This document shows positions 25,692-32,534 of a DNA stretch of 36,943 nt, in pieces (positions within the stretch are counted from its first letter, which is position 1; every line of letters begins with the position of its first letter). Origin of the DNA: an uncultured Duodenibacillus sp. (GTDB lineage: Bacteria > Pseudomonadota > Gammaproteobacteria > Burkholderiales > Burkholderiaceae_F). The position numbers and the translations under genes were made by a program. The DNA lies in assembly GCA_944388865.1 (NCBI GenBank), contig CALXKM010000006.1:1-36943 (forward strand). Direction: 5' to 3'. The notes under the pieces were generated by a model. That model saw only the letters and a program-made list of their open reading frames with translations, was not told the DNA's origin and did not search any database.

Positions 25692-25882
25692 TTTGACGAT
25701 GCGCTCATCGATTTAGCCGCAAAAGATCCTCATCTGCACCTTGTCGGGATGCAGCAGCTGCTTGATTGAGACTGTTGCGAAGGACAGCGAACAAATGCAT
25801 GCAGGAATAAACTGCGGGAAGGCGCGATGCCGATAGGAATTGTGAGAAATGCTTTTTTGACAAGATCGGAAATTCCTTTTGC
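25692..25882 (+). repeat. 191-bp direct repeat, copy 2
   Basis: The second copy of the segment at 23636-23826. It contains the last codons of a DUF234 ATPase, ending HLVGMQQLLD and stop, without the rest of the gene. It looks like the scar of a second ATPase copy or of a segmental duplication. Confidence 0.9.
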
Positions 25883-25996
25883 CGGCTACGCTTACAACCA
25901 AAATAAGACCGTATTCCTGATTTCGTATAGGAGGCGGATGCCGGCTTGCTGGGTTGTTGGATGCCGCAACGATGTTCTGACGAGCAGCGTTCTTGG

Positions 25997-26440
25997 TTAA
26001 GACAGGCGCATGTACAAAAGCGGATAAGGATGGCCTTGTTCATCAAGAGGCGTACGCTTGTAGGTCTTAAAGCCCATATGCGCATAAAAGCCCACGGCGC
26101 GGGGATTTTGTTCGTTGACGGTCACCTCGGTGATGTTTCCGCTTGCCGAAACGTACTGCAGGAGTGCTTTTCCGATGCCTTTTGAGCGCATCTCGGGAGC
26201 AACAAAGAGCATTTCGATGCGAGAGCCGCTTGTTCCGATAAAACCGACAGGAGTGCCGGAGTTGTCCGTTGCGACCGTAAGATGCGGCACCTGACGCAAA
26301 GCTTGCGGGACATATTTTTTGATTTCAGCGATTTCCTGCTCAGACAAAAAATCGTGCGTTGCGCGCACGCTTTGCTCCCAGAGGTTTGTGAGCTCGAAAA
26401 CGACAGCTTGAGTGCGGTCAGTGACGTCAATGATCTGCAT
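25997..26440 (-). CDS. yjaB: GNAT acetyltransferase, YjaB-like
   Basis: A 147-residue GNAT-fold enzyme that uses acetyl-CoA to acetylate an unknown amine. The cofactor loop is RSKGIG within FVAPEMRSKGIGKALL. The order of motifs agrees with E. coli YjaB as I recall it: WEQSVRATHDFL near the N-terminus, VNEQNPRAVGFYAHMGF, and a final GHPYPLL. Length is the same as YjaB. It is transcribed alone on the minus strand at the right edge of the accessory patch. The physiological substrate is not known. Confidence 0.85.
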   Translation of the reverse strand: MQIIDVTDRTQAVVFELTNLWEQSVRATHDFLSEQEIAEIKKYVPQALRQVPHLTVATDNSGTPVGFIGTSGSRIEMLFVAPEMRSKGIGKALLQYVSASGNITEVTVNEQNPRAVGFYAHMGFKTYKRTPLDEQGHPYPLLYMRLS

Positions 26441-26754
26441 GGAAAAAGGATGTTGTTGAAGTAATTTTTTGCGGGACGCAAGCGCGAAGCCTGATGCGAA
26501 AAATGAAGCCTGCTTAGTCTAACAGGCTGAATGCAGGGACAGATTTCGGCGGCCTTTCTCAACGCTAAAAACCTTTGTAGGATCTCGGGTTTTCTCCCAA
26601 GAGTTTGCGGAAAATGCGCGAGATAAACTTATCGGCAGGTGCGGCTGCCGTCTGTGACGTTGGCGCAGCAGCTGCAAAAGAAAGCCTGTTCATTTCGGCA
26701 AAAAGCGGCTGCAGGTTCCTGCGGCAGGCGTTTGCCGACCCAAAGGAGAAAACA
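26441..26754. other. Intergenic region between yjaB-like gene and third flavoprotein
   Basis: I see no convincing gene. An AGCCTG/CAGGCT hairpin lies near 26507-26529. The Shine-Dalgarno AGGAG (26744-26748) of the next gene ends six bases before its ATG. No clear promoter was found. Confidence 0.4.
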
Positions 26755-28166
26755 ATGAAATTCAAGTAAGCGCAGCAGCCGCTGCCGTATGCTTGAGTCT
26801 GACTTTCGGCGCATCCGCTGAAGGCTTTGACGTTGTTGTCGTGGGTTCGGGCGGCGCAGGTCTTTCGGCGGCCATTATGGCTAAGGAAGCCGGAGCCTCT
26901 GTGGTCGTTCTTGAGAAGATGCCCTATCTTGGCGGCAACACGAACTTTGCCTCGGGCGGCATGAATGCCGCAGGCACCAAGCAGCAGCTTGCTGCTGGCG
27001 TCACCGGCGACAGCCCCGAGCTCTTCTATAAAGACACGATGAAGGGCGGCCATAACCGCAACAATCCGGCTCTTTTGAAGACTATGACCGAAAACGCCAA
27101 GTATGCCGAAGAGTGGCTCGTCGACATCGGCGCCAAGTTCTGCTTCCGCAAGGGCCGCGGCGGCGGTCAGTCGATTGCAAGAAGCCATGGTCCGTGCGAC
27201 GGCTCGGCGGTTGGTCCCGAAGTGCTGCGCGTGCTTCAGAAAAAGGCTTCTGAAGACAAGATCGAAATTCGTCCGCAAAACCAGGTTGTCGACATCGCTC
27301 TCAAGGACGGTCGCGTAAGCTCGGTTAAGGTTAAGACGCCCGAGGGCGAAAAGGTAATTGACGCCAAGGCAGTGGTGCTTGCCACGGGCGGCTTTGGCGC
27401 CAATCTCGACATGGTTGTGAAGTATCGTCCCGAGCTCAAGGGCTTTGTGACGACCAACCACAAGGGTGCGCAGGGCGAAGGCATCGAGTTGGCTCAAAAG
27501 CTTGGCGCATCGCTCACCGACATGGATCAGATCCAGATTCATCCGACGGTCGTCAAAAAAGACGGTCATCTGATTTCTGAGTCCATGCGCAGCCGCGGCG
27601 GCATTCTCGTCAATCATGACGGCAAGCGCTTTTGCAATGAATTGCTCACCCGCGACGTTGTCTCGCAGCACGTGCTTGCGCAAAAAGGCGGCGAAGCTTA
27701 TTTGATTTATGACCAGAGCATTTTTGACTCCAACAAGCTCTCGCGCGGATACTATCAAAACGGCTACTCGGTCAAGGGCGAAACGCTCGATGAACTTGCG
27801 GCCAAGCTCAAGATGCCTGCTGAAAATCTGAAAGCCACCTTCAAGGCCTACTGGAAGGCTGCCGAAACCGGCAAGGATGAAGCGTTTGGTCGTCCCGAAA
27901 TGGTGATTGCGCTCAACAAGGCGCCGTTTTACGCTGCTTTGATTTCTCCGGGCATCCATCACTGCATGGGCGGCGTGACGATCAACACCAAGGCTGAAGT
28001 GCAAAATAAGCAGGGCAAGTCCATTCCCGGCTTTTATGCTGCCGGCGAAGTCACGGGCGGCGTGCACGGCGGCAACCGCATCGGCGGCAACGCCGTGGCC
28101 GACATCGTGACCTTTGGTCGCATTGCCGGCACGAATGCTGCGGCCTACGTCAAGACCGTTCGGTAA
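26755..28166 (+). pseudogene. Fumarate reductase-like flavoprotein, frameshifted in its signal peptide
   Basis: The long frame encodes a complete FAD domain: VVVVGSGGAG near its start, HHCMGG, HGGNRIGGNA and a C-terminal end like that of the flavoprotein at 2.1 kb. It lacks a proper start; only TTG at 26793 is available. The real start is the ATG at 26755 with AGGAG six bases upstream, which reads MKFK and then stops. Adding one base after codon 4 would give MKFK-x-SAAAAAVCLSLTFGASA, a normal Sec signal joined in frame to the enzyme. A single base has thus been lost at about 26764-26772. It could be a true inactivation or a sequence error. No haem or FMN domain is present. Confidence 0.85.
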
Positions 28167-28198
28167 CAAGCAAGACTTGCAAAAGTCTTTATAGATAA

Positions 28199-28229
28199 GC
28201 AGAAGGACCGCTTCGGGCGGTCCTTCTGC
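28199..28229. terminator. Strong hairpin after the third flavoprotein
   Basis: GCAGAAGGACCGC pairs perfectly with GCGGTCCTTCTGC around a 5-base loop containing TTCG. The stem is very stable, but the T run after it is short. Confidence 0.7.
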
Positions 28230-28437
28230 TTGACGACATCAGCGGGTTTTCAACAGCCGGTGAGACTTTTCTGGAAAGGCATTTGTTGGCAAAGTTTCCC
28301 TGAGCCTGATAGGCATATTTTTGTTGCATCATCGAAACTGCGTGCGTACATTGTTGTTTGTGTAGAATGACGCAACGGTTGAGAGGCGGGATTTTGATGT
28401 CTCTTGCCCAACCTCCAAACGCGGGGAGCCCTGCAGA

Positions 28438-28520
28438 ATTAGCGCTTTTGCGCTATGACAGTGCCGTGTGGCACTGCCAATAAAGGCAAAGGCCCAATCC
28501 GCTGCAACGGAAAGGGCCCT
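28438..28520 (+). ncRNA. Structured 5' leader of the small membrane protein
   Basis: Three hairpins follow one another. The first is AGCGC-TTTT-GCGCT (28441-28454). The second is CAGTGCC-GTGT-GGCACTG (28459-28476). The third is GGCCC-AA-TCCG-loop-CGGA-AA-GGGCC (28491-28518), with a symmetric AA/AA internal loop. A strong Shine-Dalgarno follows 14 bases later. A -10-like TAGAAT lies at 28363-28368 without a clear -35. The arrangement suggests an mRNA leader that controls translation or stability; it matches no riboswitch class I know. Confidence 0.5.
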
Positions 28521-28545
28521 AGTCTTATACTAAGGAGGAAAGGCG

Positions 28546-28686
28546 ATGAACACATCACAGCATTCGCCAATCTCCGTAGAAATACTAGCACAGTGCGGAA
28601 GAAAATTCCGCGTTCGGTTGCGATTCATCGCGCCAGTAGGCGTTGTCCTCGTGCTGATCTCGACGGTCATTGAGTGGCTCGGGTAA
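28546..28686 (+). CDS. 46-residue small membrane protein
   Basis: A short protein with a polar N-terminal half (MNTSQHSPISVEILAQ), a basic patch (GRKFRVRLRF) and one C-terminal membrane segment (IAPVGVVLVLISTVIEWLG). AAGGAGG precedes the ATG at seven bases, an optimal site, and a hairpin terminator follows the stop. The compact unit of leader hairpins, small hydrophobic protein and terminator resembles small-protein or type I toxin loci, but no antisense RNA gene was identified and I do not recognise the family. An overlapping frame beginning at 28455 lacks a good start site. Confidence 0.65.
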   Translation: MNTSQHSPISVEILAQCGRKFRVRLRFIAPVGVVLVLISTVIEWLG

Positions 28687-28698
28687 CTGAGTAGACGA

Positions 28699-28724
28699 AA
28701 AGGGGCGGCTGCGGCTGCCCCTTT
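28699..28724 (+). terminator. Hairpin after the small membrane protein
   Basis: AAGGGGCGGC pairs with GCTGCCCCTT (one G-U pair) around TGCG, with only a short T run. From here to 28917 I see no gene. Confidence 0.55.
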
Positions 28725-28917
28725 ACCGTTATGGGACTAAAACCATGCCCCAACCCCCAACGTGCCTACTTTGCTGCATCCATCCAAAAAAGGGAGGCGA
28801 CGGGAGACTTTAAGCGGTCAGAAAGCTTGGCAGGAATGCATTCATAGAGACGGAGCTGAAGAAACTGCCGACAAGTTTTCTGCGACTGCATATTGACGGC
28901 GATTGTTTTTGGGTTTG

Positions 28918-28965
28918 AAAAAGCACAGCGTGCGAACAAGAGTGTTCGCCAAGCTGTGCCTTTTC
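28918..28965. terminator. Terminator of the minus-strand autotransporter
   Basis: A long hairpin whose outer arms are GCACAGC (28923-28929) and GCTGTGC (28953-28959), with inner pairing GCGAAC/GTTCGC. A runs on the left and T on the right allow use in both directions. It lies 48 bases past the autotransporter stop. Confidence 0.7.
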
Positions 28966-29012
28966 CGCCGATCCAATGAGCAGATCAGTCACAAGAATGA
29001 CTGCGTCACTTA

Positions 29013-32000
29013 TTAGAAGTTGTAGCGGAACCCAACGTTAAAAAGGTAAGGATTATCTACTTCACCTCCGGACGTGCGTTCCAGTTCACCGTAGGCAAAG
29101 GCATTGTCGCCAAGGCGGAACTGCGCGCCAATGCCGTAGCTCACCCAGCTGCCGCCTAAATCCTCTCCGAGCGAGGTTTGAACACCGCGCTTTGAGGCGG
29201 TGCCGTCAGCGTCTCCTAAAAAGTCGTACGAGTACGAGAGCATTGCGTAGAACGTACCGGCATTTTCAGGGAAATCAAAACCGGTGCGAATGCCCAGACG
29301 GGTAATCAGGTTCTGATAGTCGTCCTGCTCAATGTGCACATCATTGGATGCCGTTGCAGCATCGCCGGCTACAAACCCATAAGTGAGCTCAATTTGGGGT
29401 TCAATGTATGCACGTTCCTCAAGAAAGCGGAATGTGTGACCGGTTTCCAACGATACGCTCAAGGCGTTGTTGTCTGTATTCAGATCCATGTTGCCGGCAC
29501 TAATGTCGTTTTTGAGGTAGCCGTAGCGAGCAATCAAGTCAAGATATGAGCCGCCTTCGGCCATATAAGTCGCATAAGCGGCCAAACTATAGCTTTCACC
29601 GTTGGCTTGACCGTTGACAAGATCCGCTTCCGAATCCGTGTAGGAGAACGCTGCGCCGATGATCCAGTTGGGGTTGATGCGATAGTCTCCGCCAACTTGA
29701 ATGGTTGTGTGAACCATTTCAACTTTTGCGTTGTCACCCCATTCGGAAGCTCCGCCGTAGACGCGGGCCCATGTGCCGACAGCAGACTGTGATGAACGGA
29801 TGTCGCCTAAGCGCTTTGTCAAATGATTGATCTCACTGCGCCACTGAACAAGGCCCATTGCGTTGACCGAACTGTAGTCGGCAAGCTTGGTATTTTCGCT
29901 GTAGGCCACAGTGCTAACACCTTCAGCAGTGGTCTTGCGCATCCAGGAGCCATTGATGTCGCCTTCCTCAACCGTTTCGATTGTTTCGAGTTTTGCTCCG
30001 TCGAGGCCTTCGCCAGCGAGGGCATTAAGTGCCTTCGTGTTTTCTGCCGACAAATCGTCGGAGGTGATGTTGGTGTAGTTGATTTGGATTGCTGCAGGAA
30101 CGTTGTCAGGCGTGCTCAAAAGCGAGTTGACCGAGAGGGTGGCCGATGAGATTGAACCATCGGCTTTGAGTGAGCTTGCAGCATCAATGATTGCACCGTC
30201 ATTGCCGATCTGCAAGTGGTCAACAGCGAGCGTTTGGGTTGATTTTGTCGTTCTGATGATGCCGCCATTTACCGAAAGGTCGTCAGCCGTGAAGCTTTGG
30301 GCTTTTTCCTGCAAAACCACGGCTCCGGCATCTTCCAGACTCATGGCATTGACAAAACTGTCGCCCGTTACTCTCCAAGCGCCGCCTTGAATCATTCTTA
30401 TGCTGAAGTTGTCGACATCTGATTTTTCAGCGGGTGGGTCGCCCGCACGCATGGACTGACCTTCTAGGTAAGAATTCTCGCCTGCAAGCGTGATGTCAAC
30501 GACTGCGTCAATGTCAGTGCCTGAGGTTGCCGCGTCGTAGGTAAACACGATGTCGCCGTTGATTTGCGTCGTATGCTGACCGTCTTTATTGATGACGACG
30601 TGTGCATCGCCTCTGGCTTGAATGGCATTGTCAGCTGTAATGACCGTGTTGCCAGTAATGAAGACGTTGCCCGCGCTCATGGCGGAGATGCCGGCAGTGC
30701 GCTTATTGGGATCTGTTGATTTGGCTTCAATGAAAATATTGTCCGCAGTAAGATTCAATTGCGATCGCGCAACAGGATTCAGGTCGTTGCTCGCAACATG
30801 AATGGCGCGCGTGTCATTTGCACCTTCGGCGTAGATTGAAACAGTCTTGCCTTTGATGTCGAGTTTGCCGCCGTTCTTCTCATACTCGGCAGTGTTGTCA
30901 ACCCATAATCCGTAGGCAAAAGAGGAATCTGTGCCTTGTTTGCTGATGGCGTTGATAACTACAGAATCGGATTCATTGGAGCCGATATTCAGGACGCTGT
31001 TTGTTCCCGAATAGATGCCGACGGCTTGGATGTTGGCGGTAGCTGTGGAAATGATGGACAGAGCGTTTATTGAGACTTCAGACAGATCATTCAATTCACT
31101 TTGGCCAACAATGCCGTAGGCCTTGAATGAAGTCTCTGATGTGCTGATTGTTTCTGTGCTTTCTGCTGTTATGGTCAGAGTACCGCCGTTGATGTGAATG
31201 TCGCCTCCATGTTCAGCATTTAATCCACGGGCTTCTTTTTTTGCTCTTGATAAGATGTCAATTCTTTTGCCTTTAACCTCAATAAGAGAGGTCGTACGGT
31301 CTGTATTGCCAACAGACCAGAGCCCATAAGTTTTCTTTGCCGAATATGCTGAAATTCTGATTTCTTCGGCATTGTCACTGCCAAGGAAAACGTTTCCCTT
31401 GCTCAGTGCTTTGATTCCAGCAGTCTCATTTGTGGAGGATGCAGAACTTTCTGTCTGCAAATAAATGTATTTTGCATGTTCACCAACGGTTACTACAGCT
31501 CCCGGGGCTGAGGTGGTTCCCGAAGAGAGTATGGAATTGAGAGACGAACTATTGTCAGACCCGATCGTTCCAATGTGAATTTCGTTGGACGAGTCTATGG
31601 TAATAGAACTTCCAGAATTGGCGCTTACGCCATTTTTATAGCCATTTAGATTGATGTAATTGGTATTGACAGAACCAATGGTTGTTGTGCTATCAGCTTT
31701 TTGAATCGAAATGGCTGAAATATTCTTGTTGTCTACAGTAATGCTCAAGCCATCAATGGTCAGATTGCCTGGACTGACATAGAAAGTGTTGCCCTCGTCG
31801 GTTTTGACTTCAACAATATCGCCTGCTTGGCCAATAGAAATTGAGTCTGACTTTGAAGGTACTTCAACAATTTCTCCATTTACGCTCGCTGTCCCTTTGA
31901 ACGCGACTGTTGCTTGAGCACTCGAGCCAACAAAGGCAAATAAGACGGCAGTAGCGATCAATGAAAGGTTTTTACAACGGAAACGGCGAATCAGAGATTC

Positions 32001-32060
32001 AGGGGGGGGGGTCATCGAGATCCCGTAGGAACATCTTTTACAGTTGTTTTGGTGATTCAT
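29013..32060 (-). CDS. Autotransporter with phase-variable start region
   Basis: A 1015-residue type V secreted protein. A long N-terminal leader (basic RRFRCK, then the hydrophobic LSLIATAVLFAFVG and SSAQA) resembles extended autotransporter signals. The passenger (about 52-730) is Ser/Thr/Ala/Asn-rich with repeated short strands (patterns like ITIDSSNEIHIG), consistent with a beta-helix. The C-terminal barrel spans about 761-1015 and ends GFRYNF with a terminal aromatic. A run of 10 C lies at codons 17-20 (MTPPPES); the frame is open with 10, and any change not divisible by three would close it. The ATG at 32060 has GGAG seven bases upstream. It is a paralogue of the divergent gene at 32535. 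Confidence 0.9.
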   Translation of the reverse strand: MNHQNNCKRCSYGISMTPPPESLIRRFRCKNLSLIATAVLFAFVGSSAQATVAFKGTASVNGEIVEVPSKSDSISIGQAGDIVEVKTDEGNTFYVSPGNLTIDGLSITVDNKNISAISIQKADSTTTIGSVNTNYINLNGYKNGVSANSGSSITIDSSNEIHIGTIGSDNSSSLNSILSSGTTSAPGAVVTVGEHAKYIYLQTESSASSTNETAGIKALSKGNVFLGSDNAEEIRISAYSAKKTYGLWSVGNTDRTTSLIEVKGKRIDILSRAKKEARGLNAEHGGDIHINGGTLTITAESTETISTSETSFKAYGIVGQSELNDLSEVSINALSIISTATANIQAVGIYSGTNSVLNIGSNESDSVVINAISKQGTDSSFAYGLWVDNTAEYEKNGGKLDIKGKTVSIYAEGANDTRAIHVASNDLNPVARSQLNLTADNIFIEAKSTDPNKRTAGISAMSAGNVFITGNTVITADNAIQARGDAHVVINKDGQHTTQINGDIVFTYDAATSGTDIDAVVDITLAGENSYLEGQSMRAGDPPAEKSDVDNFSIRMIQGGAWRVTGDSFVNAMSLEDAGAVVLQEKAQSFTADDLSVNGGIIRTTKSTQTLAVDHLQIGNDGAIIDAASSLKADGSISSATLSVNSLLSTPDNVPAAIQINYTNITSDDLSAENTKALNALAGEGLDGAKLETIETVEEGDINGSWMRKTTAEGVSTVAYSENTKLADYSSVNAMGLVQWRSEINHLTKRLGDIRSSQSAVGTWARVYGGASEWGDNAKVEMVHTTIQVGGDYRINPNWIIGAAFSYTDSEADLVNGQANGESYSLAAYATYMAEGGSYLDLIARYGYLKNDISAGNMDLNTDNNALSVSLETGHTFRFLEERAYIEPQIELTYGFVAGDAATASNDVHIEQDDYQNLITRLGIRTGFDFPENAGTFYAMLSYSYDFLGDADGTASKRGVQTSLGEDLGGSWVSYGIGAQFRLGDNAFAYGELERTSGGEVDNPYLFNVGFRYNF
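32002..32011 (-). repeat. Homopolymer C10 in the autotransporter coding start
   Basis: Ten G on the plus strand are read as ten C in the gene, just after the sixteenth codon. The tract is in the ON register here. A shorter G6 run also lies in the leader (32083-32088). Confidence 0.9.
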
Positions 32061-32105
32061 TGTAATCTCCGCACAAAAAGTAGGGGGGTGGTCAATTTAC
32101 GTGTC

Positions 32106-32134
32106 ATTATAGGAACTGAGCCTCAATGTCGCAA
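32106..32134 (-). promoter_or_regulatory. Promoter of the minus-strand autotransporter
   Basis: On the minus strand TTGCGA (32134-32129) and a perfect TATAAT (32111-32106) are 17 bases apart, 46 bases before the start codon. Confidence 0.65.
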
Positions 32135-32401
32135 CGATAATGCGTATTTGGTTTATATCGGTAAGCGTCTTCCTCAGGCAGTTTCAATCAACATAGAGTG
32201 ATTCAACTGCGCTGATGAAAAAAGGGTGCTTCGGCTGCTTCTCACCGTATTTCCAAACATGAAGCCAGAAGAAGAACTTGATTTTCACAAGGATTTGGTC
32301 GGCATCTAAAGCAAAACCCTAGGGAGGGTCGACAAACAATATAGAAAGAAGCGTGCAGTAAACACTTTCTTGTAAGTCAAATTTATCGGAATATGCAAAT
32401 T
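32135..32401. other. Divergent intergenic region between the autotransporters
   Basis: I see no real gene. A short open stretch ends MKPEEELDFHKDLVGI at about 32260-32310; it could be the tail of a lost gene but has no start site or family match. No other repeats beyond the homopolymer runs were noted. Confidence 0.35.
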
Positions 32402-32430
32402 TAGACTTCGCACAGAGAGGAAATGATAAT
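32402..32430 (+). promoter_or_regulatory. Probable promoter of the plus-strand autotransporter
   Basis: TAGACT and GATAAT are 17 bases apart. If this is used, transcription would start at or just inside the G11 run that follows. Confidence 0.4.
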
Positions 32431-32433
32431 TGC

Positions 32434-32444
32434 GGGGGGGGGGG
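32434..32444 (+). repeat. Homopolymer G11 upstream of the second autotransporter
   Basis: Eleven G residues lie 90 bases before the start codon, directly after a -10-like GATAAT. A run of this length usually varies by slippage and would alter promoter spacing or the first bases of the transcript. Confidence 0.9.
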
Positions 32445-32534
32445 TAGTTTTCTGTGAAATTTTGCCTACGCGAATTTTTGAGAATGACTCAGAGATTCGT
32501 GAATGAAGATTAAATAAGAACAGGAAATTTCACA

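Noticed and set aside
20087-26000. Attachment site pair (attL/attR) for an island at tRNA-Leu
   Set aside because: No second copy of the tRNA 3' end and no integrase gene were found in the window; only a 12-base AAGTGCAGTGAA repeat lies near the tRNA.
26565-28169. 534-codon open frame on the minus strand
   Set aside because: It is antisense to the third flavoprotein, a shadow caused by biased codons; the plus frame has clear FAD motifs.
32250-32310. Short gene between the autotransporters
   Set aside because: Only a short open stretch without a start site, family match or composition support.
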